NCBI RefSeq assembly: GCF_001895925.1
Contig: NZ_MPPI01000004.1
Span: forward strand, 124,001 to 188,000
DNA from: Phormidesmis priestleyi ULC007
GTDB taxonomy: Bacteria; Cyanobacteriota; Cyanobacteriia; Leptolyngbyales; Leptolyngbyaceae
Length of the DNA: 64,000 nucleotides
Direction: 5' to 3'
The notes beneath the pieces are model-generated. The model was not told the origin of the DNA and made no database searches. It saw only the letters and a program-made list of their open reading frames with translations. The position numbers were made by a program, and so were the translations under genes. Shown here piece after piece: positions 53,972-62,811 of this stretch. Numbering within the stretch: the stretch's first letter is position 1; the number at the start of each line of letters is the position of its first letter.

Positions 53972-54248
53972 AACCCTCACCCCAAACCCCTCTCCCGCAG
54001 GAGCTACCGTGTATACATCAGTCATTTCGCTTCGTTGTGAGCGGCTTCAGCCCCTAAATCTCCCAAAATTGGGGGCCTTTGAAACTGAAAGTCTGGGGTC
54101 AAAGTCCCCCAGAATGGGGGATTTAGGGGGCAAACCCCCAGCAATCCGAACTTAAAGCAATTTGTGAATACACGGTAGCCCGCAGGAGAGGTCCTCTCAA
54201 TCGATCTCCGGTTCCCTCTCCTTGGGGAGAGGGCTAGGGTGAGGGTTG
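53972..54248. repeat. CCCTCACCCC palindromic repeat split by a nested MITE
   Basis: Outer arms: CCCTCACCCCAAACCCCTCT on the left and GAGAGGGCTAGGGTGAGGG on the right. In between a MITE-like unit (54004-54178) has inserted, duplicating CCCGCAGGAG (53994-54003 and 54179-54188). The rest of the 617-base gap between the XRE-ClpN and HAD genes shows no gene. Confidence 0.8.
54004..54178. mobile_element. 175-bp MITE-like element nested in another repeat
   Basis: Terminal repeats CTACCGTGTAT and ATACACGGTAG (11/11), core with the GCCCCTAAATC hairpin family (54050-54131), and the 10-bp duplication CCCGCAGGAG. The shared core but different ends compared with the 28.5 and 61.0 kb copies is notable. 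Confidence 0.88.
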
Positions 54249-54334
54249 CATTCCCAAACATTTGAGAGAAGTTGCATATCGCATTATTCATACATACTTT
54301 TTGATAGTTGATCCTTTCATTTTTACCCCAACTC

Positions 54335-55096
54335 ATGTCTTTTATACCGATCGCTCAAGCCGACACTTTGCACGATATCCGATTAGTGGCAACCGACATG
54401 GACGGGACGCTGACGATCGCTGAAAAATTTACACCTAATCTCCTAAAAGCCTTTGAAACTCTGACCACAAGCGGCATTCAAATTGTGATCATAACGGGAC
54501 GATCAGCAGGTTGGGTGAATGGTTTGGCGCATTACTTGCCTGTGGTGGGCGCGATCGCAGAAAATGGCGGTTTGTTTTACCTGGGTGAATCAGAAATTTT
54601 GCTGACTCCGATCGCTGATCTCAACCAACATCGGCACAAGTTAGCCGACTCGTTTGAGCGTTTAAAGACTGAGTTTCCTCAAATTCGAGAATCGAGCGAT
54701 AATCGTTTTCGGTTGACCGATTGGACGTTTGATGTTGAGGGATTGAGCTTAGAAGCGTTAGACACGATCGCGCAACTCTGCCAATCTTGGGGCTGGAGTT
54801 TCACCTACAGCACGGTGCAGTGTCACATTAAGCCCCTTCAGCAGAATAAAGCAGCCGGGTTGTTGAAAGTTCTAACCGATTATTTTCCCCACTACTCGTC
54901 TGAACAAATTCTCACGGTAGGCGACAGTCCAAATGATGAGAGTTTGTTTGATGCTCGTTTATTTCCAAACTCGATCGGGGTTGCAAATAGCTTGAATTAT
55001 GCCGATCGGCTTTTACACAAACCCACTTATGTCACGACGGCATCAGAAGGAGAGGGATTTTGTGAATTGGTTAACGCGATCGTCCACAATGAATGA
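54335..55096 (+). CDS. HAD-superfamily Cof-type phosphatase
   Basis: 253 residues from the ATG at 54335. HAD motif I VATDMDGTLT, motif II IVIITGRS, Lys in HIKPLQQNKAAGL, motif IV VGDSPNDESLFD. The cap lies between motifs II and III, as in Cof/IIB sugar phosphatases (also annotated as sucrose-6-phosphate or phosphoglycolate type). Substrate not decidable. Directly upstream of ilvD by about 100 bases on the same strand. Confidence 0.88.
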   Translation: MSFIPIAQADTLHDIRLVATDMDGTLTIAEKFTPNLLKAFETLTTSGIQIVIITGRSAGWVNGLAHYLPVVGAIAENGGLFYLGESEILLTPIADLNQHRHKLADSFERLKTEFPQIRESSDNRFRLTDWTFDVEGLSLEALDTIAQLCQSWGWSFTYSTVQCHIKPLQQNKAAGLLKVLTDYFPHYSSEQILTVGDSPNDESLFDARLFPNSIGVANSLNYADRLLHKPTYVTTASEGEGFCELVNAIVHNE

Positions 55097-55192
55097 CATT
55101 CCTGAAATACTTTCTCCGTTGCCTTCTGTGACGTTCTAAAATAGCACTCTGGATTAACAATAAACTAGCCGATTCGTCAGTGAGAACAGAGA

Positions 55193-56875
55193 ATGCCGGA
55201 CAATCTTAAAAGCCAAGTTGTAACGCAGGGAGTGCAGCGATCGCCCAACCGTGCCATGCTTCGCGCCGTTGGGTTTGGAGACAGTGACTTCACCAAACCG
55301 ATCGTCGGAGTCGCTAACGGATACAGCACGATTACGCCCTGCAACATGGGCATCGACCTACTGGCAAAACGCGCCGAAGCAGGGATTCGGGCAGCAGGCG
55401 CAATGCCGCAAATGTTTGGCACGATTACGATCAGTGACGGCATTTCGATGGGCACCGAGGGCATGAAATATTCCCTGGTGTCGCGCGAGGTGATTGCTGA
55501 CTCGATCGAGACTGCTTGCATGGGTCAAAGCATGGATGGCGTGATCGCGATCGGCGGCTGCGATAAAAATCTGCCCGGAGCCTTGATTGCAATGGCTCGG
55601 ATCAATATTCCGGCGATTTTTGTCTATGGTGGCACGATCAAGCCCGGACATTTGGACGGCAAAGATCTCACCGTGATTAGCTCATTTGAGGCGGTGGGCG
55701 AATATAGCGCCGGAAAAATTAGCGAAGATCAATTATTAGCGGTCGAGCGCAAAGCCTGTCCGGGTGCGGGTTCTTGTGGGGGGATGTACACAGCGAATAC
55801 GATGTCTTCCGCGATCGAGGCGATGGGCATGAGCTTGATGTATTCCTCGACGATGGCGGCTGAAGATGCTGAAAAAGCAGACAGCGCTGAAAAATCGGCG
55901 GCAGTCTTGGTCGAGGCGATTCGCAACCAGATTTTGCCGCGTCATATCATCACGCGCAAGTCGATCGAGAACGCGATCGCCGTAATCATGGCGGTGGGCG
56001 GTTCGACTAACGCGGTGCTGCACTTTTTGGCGATCGCGCACACGGCGGGGGTTGAGTTGACGATCGATGACTTTGAAACGATTCGTGCCCGCGTCCCGGT
56101 TCTGTGCGATCTCAAACCTTCTGGTCGCTATGTGGCAACCGATTTGCACAAAGCAGGCGGCATTCCTCAAGTGATGAAAATGCTGTTAGTGCATGGTTTG
56201 ATCCATGAAGACGCGCTCACCATCACCGGACAGACCATTGCAGAATTGCTGAAAGACATTCCCGATCAGCCACGCCTCGACCAGGATGTGATTCGCCCGT
56301 GGGACAACCCGATGTATGCTCAAGGACACTTAGCGATTCTTAAGGGCAATCTGGCAACTGAAGGAGCCGTCGCCAAAATTACGGGCATCAAAAAAGCGCA
56401 AATTACCGGATCTGCACGAGTCTTTGAATCTGAAGAAGCCTGTCTAGATGCAATTTTGGCGAAGAAAGTTAGCGCTGGCGATGTGCTAGTGATCCGCTAT
56501 GAAGGCCCCAAAGGCGGACCCGGAATGAGAGAAATGTTGGCTCCGACTTCGGCAATCATTGGCGCAGGGTTGGGCGATTCAGTCGGGTTAATCACCGATG
56601 GGCGCTTTTCGGGCGGCACTTATGGCATGGTCGTCGGTCATGTTGCGCCAGAGGCATATGTCGGCGGCACGATCGCGCTAGTGCAAGAAGGCGACTCGAT
56701 CACGATCGATGCTCCAGCCCGTCTTTTGCAACTCAATGTCTCTGATGACGAATTAGACCGTCGTCGCGCCGCTTGGAAACCTCCCGCACCTCGATACACG
56801 AGAGGCGTTCTTGCCAAATATGCCAAGCTAGTGTCCTCTAGTAGTTTTGGGGCAGTCACCGACAAAGAACTGTAG
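55193..56875 (+). CDS. ilvD: Dihydroxy-acid dehydratase
   Basis: Dehydrates 2,3-dihydroxy-isovalerate and -methylvalerate in branched-chain amino acid synthesis. 560 residues with Fe-S and Mg2+ ligands in [35 protein letters not shown], and the C-terminal [21 protein letters not shown]. Complete and of normal length. Ends at a strong terminator. Confidence 0.97.
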   Translation: MPDNLKSQVVTQGVQRSPNRAMLRAVGFGDSDFTKPIVGVANGYSTITPCNMGIDLLAKRAEAGIRAAGAMPQMFGTITISDGISMGTEGMKYSLVSREVIADSIETACMGQSMDGVIAIGGCDKNLPGALIAMARINIPAIFVYGGTIKPGHLDGKDLTVISSFEAVGEYSAGKISEDQLLAVERKACPGAGSCGGMYTANTMSSAIEAMGMSLMYSSTMAAEDAEKADSAEKSAAVLVEAIRNQILPRHIITRKSIENAIAVIMAVGGSTNAVLHFLAIAHTAGVELTIDDFETIRARVPVLCDLKPSGRYVATDLHKAGGIPQVMKMLLVHGLIHEDALTITGQTIAELLKDIPDQPRLDQDVIRPWDNPMYAQGHLAILKGNLATEGAVAKITGIKKAQITGSARVFESEEACLDAILAKKVSAGDVLVIRYEGPKGGPGMREMLAPTSAIIGAGLGDSVGLITDGRFSGGTYGMVVGHVAPEAYVGGTIALVQEGDSITIDAPARLLQLNVSDDELDRRRAAWKPPAPRYTRGVLAKYAKLVSSSSFGAVTDKEL

Positions 56876-56894
56876 TTTCTTCAAGGTTCACATT

Positions 56895-56932
56895 AAAAAA
56901 GCGATCGTTCCTGAAGCAGCGATCGCTTTTTT
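56895..56932 (+). terminator. Intrinsic terminator after ilvD
   Basis: AAAAAAGCGATCG, a 12-base loop, then CGATCGCTTTTTT; perfect stem with a U-run. The A-run on the other arm also makes it usable in reverse. Confidence 0.9.
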
Positions 56933-57089
56933 AATTCCATTATTTTTTACAGAAAAGTTACCCGTCTGGGTACTGCCTACCTGAGTGTCAGCTTTTTAAG
57001 ATAGCAGCATCAAGACGAGAAAAGCCTAATGTTCCGTCTTTGATGGGGGATTCCTTTCCCGTTCACTGCTTACCTCTTAGGAAACTAAA

Positions 57090-58178
57090 ATGGACTCTAT
57101 CAAATTACAAGCTGCGATCGAATTATCTGGTGCCTCGTGGCAAGCAGGCGAAACCAGCATGACGCGGTTGTCTGATGACCAAAAAAGACTGCGCCTCGGT
57201 TACGTTTCTGGACCCAATGAACCGACCTTTGAAGAACAAGAACAGATTGCCAAAATTAATCAAGAAGTCTTCAAATCGGCACGGTTCAAAGGCGAAATTA
57301 CTGCCTATCCCGCCAGCTTCGATCTGCGGACAGGCGGCTTTGTCACGCCAGTTAAAGATCAAGGGGGCTGTGGTTCCTGTGTATCGTTTGGGACGGTGGC
57401 CACGATCGAAGCAACGATGCGCCGCATTCGCAACAATCCTGCACTCGCGATCGACCTGTCGGAAGCCCAGCTATTCTACTGCTATGCTCGCAGTCAAAGT
57501 CGCAACTGTGGCAACGGTTGGTGGGTTGCCCCAGCGATGGATTCTGCCAAAACTGGGTTAGCACTCGAAGCGTCTTATCCTTACACCGCAGGCGATCAAA
57601 ATTGCAGTAATCTTGCTACCAATTGGCAAAGCAGCGCTGTCAAGATCAGCGGTTGGCACGAAATTAAATCGACCGCCGACATGAAAGATTGGCTGGCAAA
57701 CCGAGGCGCGTTGGCAGCTTGCTTCACGGTCTACAACGATTTCTATTCCTATGCAAACGGCATCTATCGGCATGTTGCGGGTGATGTTGTCGGTGGGCAT
57801 TGTGTGTCGATCGTCGGCTACAACGACACCGAAGGCTATTGGATCGCCAAAAATAGCTGGAGTGCCAACTGGGGCGAAAGCGGCTTTTTCCGCATCGCTT
57901 ACGGTCAGTGTGGCATCGACTCTAGTATGTTTGCTGTGGATGGCATCGTCGAAACAGGCTGGCTGTCAAACGTGAAGATTCTCGGACTGTGGACGAACAA
58001 CGCCGATCGCAATGCCTACGTCTATGTCAGCGAAGGCATCGGCTGGAGAAGACTCTCCGATGCCAGCGATCAAGCAAACCTCGACATGCTGATTCAGCTT
58101 GGAGCGTCCAAGGCAGCAGATCATGCCGTCAGTCTCTACCAAGAGAATGGCGTGATTAAAGAAGTTTATGCCTGGTAG
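57090..58178 (+). CDS. Papain-like (C1) cysteine peptidase with a C-terminal repeat module
   Basis: 362 residues. Residues 1-70 form a propeptide-like segment without a signal peptide. The C1 catalytic domain runs about 72-285: Gln91 and Cys97 (VKDQGGCGSC), His237 (GGHCVSIVGYN), Asn255 (KNSWSANWGESG). The motif after the Cys is VSF instead of the usual WAF. Residues 295-362 are a separate module (ILGLWTNNADRNAYVYVSEG, GWRRL, ending VYAW) that recurs in the next protein. It is followed by that protein and a chagasin-type inhibitor gene. Confidence 0.92.
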   Translation: MDSIKLQAAIELSGASWQAGETSMTRLSDDQKRLRLGYVSGPNEPTFEEQEQIAKINQEVFKSARFKGEITAYPASFDLRTGGFVTPVKDQGGCGSCVSFGTVATIEATMRRIRNNPALAIDLSEAQLFYCYARSQSRNCGNGWWVAPAMDSAKTGLALEASYPYTAGDQNCSNLATNWQSSAVKISGWHEIKSTADMKDWLANRGALAACFTVYNDFYSYANGIYRHVAGDVVGGHCVSIVGYNDTEGYWIAKNSWSANWGESGFFRIAYGQCGIDSSMFAVDGIVETGWLSNVKILGLWTNNADRNAYVYVSEGIGWRRLSDASDQANLDMLIQLGASKAADHAVSLYQENGVIKEVYAW

Positions 58179-58262
58179 AGAAGAGATGAAGGATGAGATT
58201 GGTCTCATCTGCACTCGCAATTCGTACAACGCTTTTTTTAGACGTTAAGGAACGATTAGATC

Positions 58263-58700
58263 ATGACTGATTCTGCTGATCAATTGGGTGCGCCCAATCA
58301 AGTGTGCCTGCCTTGCCAAACGATCGCACAACCCTTTCCCCCTACTGCTGAGGTCACAAAAATGGAAGACTACCCGACTCAAGAACCGCCTACTCAAGCT
58401 AAGAAACAAGCTGGAGTGCGCGAAGAACGACCGACGTTTGAGCCACCTGTTGCAGGGGCGATCGCGCAAGGCAACACGGCTTGGCAATCTGATAAGAAAG
58501 TCGTTGGACTGTGGATGAATAGCGCTACTCGCAACGCTTATATGTATGTTGATCAGGTTGGCTGGCGTAAATTTGCTGACAATTCTGATTCGGCGATCGT
58601 AGCCTTCAACGTGATCGCAGCCCATGCAAAAGCGTTAGGTAAGCCAGTTCAATATTATGAAGAAGCAGACAACAAGGTTTCTACGCTTTATGTCTGGTAG
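58263..58700 (+). CDS. Companion protein sharing the peptidase C-terminal module
   Basis: 145 residues. Residues 79-145 (VVGLWMNSATRNAYMYVDQV, GWRKFADNSDSA, ending LYVW) are homologous to residues 295-362 of the peptidase just upstream. The first 75 residues are disordered and Pro/Thr/Lys-rich with a CLPC pair (Cys15, Cys18). It has no catalytic domain and no signal peptide. Only 84 bases separate it from the peptidase stop, so co-transcription is likely. It may be a substrate, adaptor or bait that uses the shared module for binding. Confidence 0.75.
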   Translation: MTDSADQLGAPNQVCLPCQTIAQPFPPTAEVTKMEDYPTQEPPTQAKKQAGVREERPTFEPPVAGAIAQGNTAWQSDKKVVGLWMNSATRNAYMYVDQVGWRKFADNSDSAIVAFNVIAAHAKALGKPVQYYEEADNKVSTLYVW

Positions 58701-58724
58701 CGTTTTCGATTTTGACTAAACCTA

Positions 58725-58766
58725 TACTGTAGAAATGTTGACTGGAACATCTCTACAGTATTTTAG
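58725..58766 (+). terminator. Imperfect terminator after the companion gene
   Basis: ATACTGTAGAAATGTT and AACATCTCTACAGTAT pair with one mismatch and a six-base loop; TTT follows. It would end the peptidase-companion transcript before the inhibitor gene. Confidence 0.7.
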
Positions 58767-58811
58767 TCTTTAAGCTTATCTAGACCTTAAGCATTTATAA
58801 AGGGCTTTTTT

Positions 58812-59255
58812 ATGTTTCCAGTTCTATTGATTTCAGCATTCAATTTAGCGACACCACAGACATATCTTCTGCCTCGATCGTCCCGTCCAGTTTGGTCATT
58901 TTCCCGTCCTTTCAATCATCTTAGTAACATGTCGCAGCATACACTCTCCCTTGCCGATTCTGGTAAAACGATCGCCCTGAAGCGAGGCGATACGATCACG
59001 ATCCAACTAGCCGAAAATCCGACGACGGGCTATCGCTGGTCTGAGCCGAGCTTAGAGAACGATAGCGTGAGCCTGCAACGATCGCAGTTTGTCGGCCCGC
59101 AGAGCAACGCACCTGGGGCAGGCGGACAGCGCCTTCTAACCTTGAAAGCAGAGAAACTAGGAAAAACCACCCTCAGCCTCAAACATTGGCGTGACTGGGA
59201 AGGCGATCGGTCAGTCATTGAGCGCTTTACCCTGACGCTTCAGGTGGCTGATTAG
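58812..59255 (+). CDS. Chagasin-type inhibitor of cysteine peptidases (I42)
   Basis: 147 residues if started at 58812; an internal ATG at 58929 (MSQHTLSLADSG) would give a 108-residue protein that fits normal family length. The three chagasin loops are present: NPTTGYRW (69-76), PGAGGQR (101-107) and the KHWRDWE (124-130) equivalent of the RPW loop. These wedge into the cleft of papain-like enzymes. Located 111 bases after the companion gene and behind a C1 peptidase, it is probably its inhibitor. The N-terminal 39 residues could be a poor signal peptide. Confidence 0.87.
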   Translation: MFPVLLISAFNLATPQTYLLPRSSRPVWSFSRPFNHLSNMSQHTLSLADSGKTIALKRGDTITIQLAENPTTGYRWSEPSLENDSVSLQRSQFVGPQSNAPGAGGQRLLTLKAEKLGKTTLSLKHWRDWEGDRSVIERFTLTLQVAD

Positions 59256-59389
59256 GGTTGAAATTCCTTGACGCTGAGGGCTACGGCGTTATGGATTGAC
59301 CGTCACTTTATTACAACCTATGAACCCGATCGAAGTTGATCCCCGAATTCCTAAATAATGGTCTTAGACCTTTAGAACGATCGTGACCC

Positions 59390-59851
59390 ATGCTCAAAAC
59401 CGTTGCGGATGTGATGACACGTGACCCCATCACGGTGCGTCCCGAAACCTCCATCACAGAAGTAATTCAAGCCCTCGCAGAGCGTAAGATCAGTGGGTTG
59501 CCCGTAGTCGATGAGACGGGTAAACTAATTGGCGTAATTTCTGAAACCGATCTGATGTGGCAAGAAACCGGAGTCACGCCTCCCGCTTATATCATGATTC
59601 TCGACAGTGTGATTTATCTCGAAAATCCGACTCGCTATCAGAAAGATCTGCACAAAGCCTTGGGGCAAACCGTGGGTGAAGTCATGTCTCGCGATCCGAT
59701 CTCCACCACTGCCGACAAGTCCTTACCGGATGCCGCTAGAGTGATGCACGATCGCAACATTCGCCGCTTACCCGTCTTAGACAGCGCGGGGCAGGTGGTA
59801 GGCATTCTCACCCGTGGCGATATCGTGCGGGCGATGGCGGCAGGGCAATAG
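59390..59851 (+). CDS. Tandem CBS-domain protein
   Basis: 153 residues composed of two CBS motifs (VADVMTRDPITVRPETSITE, LPVVDETGKLIGVISETDL; VGEVMSRDPISTTADKSLPD, LPVLDSAGQVVGILTRGDI). Such stand-alone pairs bind adenosine nucleotides and regulate partners such as thioredoxins. Follows the chagasin-like gene after 134 bases. Confidence 0.93.
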   Translation: MLKTVADVMTRDPITVRPETSITEVIQALAERKISGLPVVDETGKLIGVISETDLMWQETGVTPPAYIMILDSVIYLENPTRYQKDLHKALGQTVGEVMSRDPISTTADKSLPDAARVMHDRNIRRLPVLDSAGQVVGILTRGDIVRAMAAGQ

Positions 59852-59886
59852 ATCCAGCACTTAAGACTCTTATTTTTGATTTAACG

Positions 59887-60552
59887 ATGACTACTACTCC
59901 TGATTCGGTTAAAGCTGCTCTTGAATCCGCAGATTTTGGTGAGCGACTGCGGGCAATTAATCACTTGCGTCAACTTGATCCGGCGATCGCGTTTGAGTTA
60001 ATTAAAGCGCCCGTGGTAGACAGCAATGTGCGGGTGCGCTATGCGGCGGTGAGTCAACTCTCATCCCTAGGGCGGCAAGACCTAGAAGCGTCACTAAAGA
60101 TATTGAGAGCCGGGTTGCTTGACCCCGAACCCGACGTGCAGGCAGCCGCAGCAGACTCGATCGGCGCTTTAAAACTCACCGAAGCGTTTGACGATCTAGA
60201 AGCGCTCTATCGGCGCACTCCTGAGTGGTTGGTCAGCTTTAGCATTGTTGCCACACTGGGTGAGTTGGGCAATCTGCGGGCGTTTGAGTTATTAGAAGAA
60301 GCCTTAGCATCAGATAACGACTTACTGAAAACGGCAGCAATTGGGTCTCTCGGAGAACTAGGAGACGTTCGCGCAGTCGATCTGATCATTCCTTATGCCA
60401 CTAACCCAGATTGGCAGATTCGATATCGAGTGGTGCAAGCATTGGGCGCATTAAACACTCCAGAAGCCCGATCGATGCTAGAAACTCTAGCAACCGATGA
60501 CACAGAACAAGTTGCCCAACAAGCAAAAAACTGTTTAGAGGCAATTAAATAA
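59887..60552 (+). CDS. HEAT-repeat protein (NblB/phycobilin-lyase-like)
   Basis: 221 residues built of about five HEAT units with the pattern VRYAAVSQLSSLG, EPDVQAAAADSIGAL, LLKTAAIGSLGELGDVRAV and WQIRYRVVQALGAL. Cyanobacterial proteins of this kind include phycobilisome degradation (NblB-like) and phycobilin lyase subunits. I see no clear active-site residues to assign it further. Confidence 0.85.
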   Translation: MTTTPDSVKAALESADFGERLRAINHLRQLDPAIAFELIKAPVVDSNVRVRYAAVSQLSSLGRQDLEASLKILRAGLLDPEPDVQAAAADSIGALKLTEAFDDLEALYRRTPEWLVSFSIVATLGELGNLRAFELLEEALASDNDLLKTAAIGSLGELGDVRAVDLIIPYATNPDWQIRYRVVQALGALNTPEARSMLETLATDDTEQVAQQAKNCLEAIK

Positions 60553-60710
60553 GTAGGCGCACCCTTACCCATACTGCTAGACGGATAAAGCAGCAAGTTG
60601 AATCGCTGCCTGTGCTTGTTTGAGTCTTGACCAGACTTTTGTTCTCAGACTGTCTTTGTCAGGGTGGCGATCGCGACCTTCAGTTTGAGTTGAGTCAGAC
60701 AGGCACTCAA

Positions 60711-60956
60711 CTAATCTGTGCAGAAGGAAACCTGTTGGTCGTTCATCAAAATGATGTGATCTAGTCGAATCACGGTGCCGTCTTCCAGTTTCACGTAGTC
60801 GGCGTAATTGGCGGCATACACGTCGGCAATTCGTCCTTCAATCTCATCAGTGACATTTGCCTCAGTACGGTAGGTTATCCGACAAGTCTGGCGTAGCGTA
60901 GCAATCGCTTCTAGCTCATCGTGAAAGTCACAGCTAACGGGCGTGTAGGCATCCAT
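60711..60956 (-). CDS. Rof-like small protein
   Basis: 81 residues: YTPVSCDFHDELEAIATL, CRITYRTEANVTDEIEG, IADVYAANYADYVKLEDGTV and LDHIILMND follow the pattern of Rho-binding antiterminator (Rof/YaeO) proteins (YxPIxCdfyDeLEa, iRlDqi). Cyanobacteria generally lack Rho, so a different role is likely in this host. An intact minus-strand frame, opposite to its neighbours. Confidence 0.7.
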   Translation of the reverse strand: MDAYTPVSCDFHDELEAIATLRQTCRITYRTEANVTDEIEGRIADVYAANYADYVKLEDGTVIRLDHIILMNDQQVSFCTD

Positions 60957-61009
60957 CGTTTTACCTGCTGGTGAAGTGGTTGTTGAAAGCAGACTAGTTT
61001 CAATTTAGC

Positions 61010-61157
61010 GTGAGTTCGACGAGTTTTTTCGCTTCGTTCTCAACGGCTTCTGCCCCCTAAATCCCCCAAAATTGGGGGACTTTGAACCGAAAATTTTGGG
61101 GATTTAAGGGGTTTCCCGAATTCATAATTGCAGCGAACCACGTTTGTCGAACTCACG
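61010..61157. mobile_element. 148-bp MITE-like element with 10-bp target duplication
   Basis: Terminal repeats GTGAGTTCGAC and GTCGAACTCAC, one strand bearing the GCCCCCTAAATCC core (61052-61113; the second hairpin arm is shortened). TCAATTTAGC flanks both sides (61000-61009 and 61158-61167). Lies in a 490-base gene-free gap. Confidence 0.9.
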
Positions 61158-61218
61158 TCAATTTAGCATCTCGATCGTTAACTCGGATCTTGCACCCGTC
61201 TCAACTACTTCCCGCTCG

Positions 61219-61335
61219 CCCGCCCTGAGTTAAAATTCGGGCTAATCGCCAAAGTTCTCTGAAGAGAACCGAGCCAAAATTTCAACCCATTTCAATGGGT
61301 TTGAGCGATGAGCCAGGAACTTGAGTTCTGGGCGG
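61219..61335. repeat. CCGCCCTGAG-type structured repeat, copy 2
   Basis: Same plan as the repeat at 32983-33106: CCGCCCTGAGTTAAAATTCG and GGCTAAT at one end, then AAAGTTCTCTGAAGAGAAC, and GAGCCAGGAACTTGAGTTCT followed by GGGCGG at the other end. Inverted ends; no gene inside. Confidence 0.8.
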
Positions 61336-61446
61336 TTGTTGCGAGAGGTGCAAGATCTAAGTTGTCCTACATCTCGATCGCTTGAGTTGCAAGTTTAATG
61401 ATGCCCCTACGTCCGTTTGTCGTACAACATAGTAATACTCCTCTAG

Positions 61447-62631
61447 TCAATTATTTCTCTCAGAGTAGCGTTTTACTAGGGTTTGTGCAGCCGCATAGTG
61501 TTGTTGCGCTAAACTCGCAGGTGCCAAAATCTGAACATGTTCCATATAGCGACAAAGCCAGAAACCAAACTCTTGGAGAGAACGGCTAGGCAGCTTAATC
61601 TGGTAGTCTACATATTCAGGTTCGTCCGTTTCAGGGTTAATCGCACCCAATAATATCTTTTGATGGGGATGACGGTAGTTGCCTTCGACAATAAAGCGAC
61701 TCACAGGGGGATAAAATCTCACTTTGACCAGATCAAATGTCAATTGCTCTGTTAACTCAGCTTTCTGCTCTGTTGGGTTTCCTAAAAATAATCCCCACCC
61801 ATTTTTAAGCAGGCGATGGGCGAGGGTCAAACTTTGTCGTTGGAGATCACTTCCTCTCCCTTCACTTCTCAAGATTTTGCAGTAATTCTTGAGGCGATTC
61901 ATGCGATAGATGACAAGATGTCCGTCCTCCAATCTCTCGCCCAACAAATACCAAGCAACATCATGATAAATCAGTTGGAGGGGGTAGATCTGAAGGGTAG
62001 CGTAGTCCTGACGACCATAGGGATTGAGATACTGCACCAGTTCGATCGCTTGCCCCTGACAAATTGCAGGTTCTAGAACCTCCAGTTGGTGAAATAAGGT
62101 ATCTTGGTTTGCGCCTCGTCGGATCATTTCATCGGGATCTGTTGCCACGATCGCGCGATTGAGATGCTCTCGCACTGGGTAAAACAAATTGCCATCGAGT
62201 TCCAGATCTAATCCTCGCAAACGACGCTTTAACTGCACTTGCGCCTGACGAGCTTGTGGATCGCCTTGGTATTTTGCCAGTGAAGCTAAAGCATTGAGGG
62301 CAAGACGCAGTTCACTTTGGGTTAAGCCACCTGTTCCCAAGTAGTAGCCCGATCGATAACGTCTCTGGCTCAGAATGCCATACCGTCGTAAGGTCACTAA
62401 ATCTTTGCGAAGGGTTGGAATCGAGTAATGAGGTAGTTGGATGCCCTGGGTCTGGGCGATCATTTGCATTGCAGCTTGCACCAACTCTAAAGCCGCTTCA
62501 ACTGTAGTGTCAGTTTCTAGCGGATCGCGATCGCCGATACCCGGATGCTGGACGAAGGTGGCGATCAGCAATAGGAGCCGATCGAGGGCGGCACGATCGC
62601 GATAAGGATGCAGATCAATTGATTCAGGCAT
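61447..62631 (-). CDS. WYL-domain regulator, CRISPR-associated (TIGR03985-like)
   Basis: 394 residues. The N-terminal part is helical with a wHTH (YSIPTLRKDLVTLRRYGILS) and the central and C-terminal part has WYL-type strands (LQIYPLQLIYHDVAWYLLGE, the YHD/WYLLGE core). Cyanobacterial members near type III-B loci are annotated TIGR03985; I assign this from memory of the family. It is divergent from cas10/cmr2 with a 180-base gap between the starts, so it may control both promoters. Confidence 0.82.
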   Translation of the reverse strand: MPESIDLHPYRDRAALDRLLLLIATFVQHPGIGDRDPLETDTTVEAALELVQAAMQMIAQTQGIQLPHYSIPTLRKDLVTLRRYGILSQRRYRSGYYLGTGGLTQSELRLALNALASLAKYQGDPQARQAQVQLKRRLRGLDLELDGNLFYPVREHLNRAIVATDPDEMIRRGANQDTLFHQLEVLEPAICQGQAIELVQYLNPYGRQDYATLQIYPLQLIYHDVAWYLLGERLEDGHLVIYRMNRLKNYCKILRSEGRGSDLQRQSLTLAHRLLKNGWGLFLGNPTEQKAELTEQLTFDLVKVRFYPPVSRFIVEGNYRHPHQKILLGAINPETDEPEYVDYQIKLPSRSLQEFGFWLCRYMEHVQILAPASLAQQHYAAAQTLVKRYSERNN

Positions 62632-62811
62632 GATTTGTCAAGCAATTAGCAATATTCATTAGAAATACCCGATCTCTTCAAAAAGCTTACATGGTAGATA
62701 TTTCAGCTTTATATAAAAACAGATGAATTATTGTTAGTTGCTAGGAGCAAATGGGCAAGCTTGGCTACAGTGAGAAGAAATCTGCCGCCTTACCTAACGA
62801 GATTGACCTGC

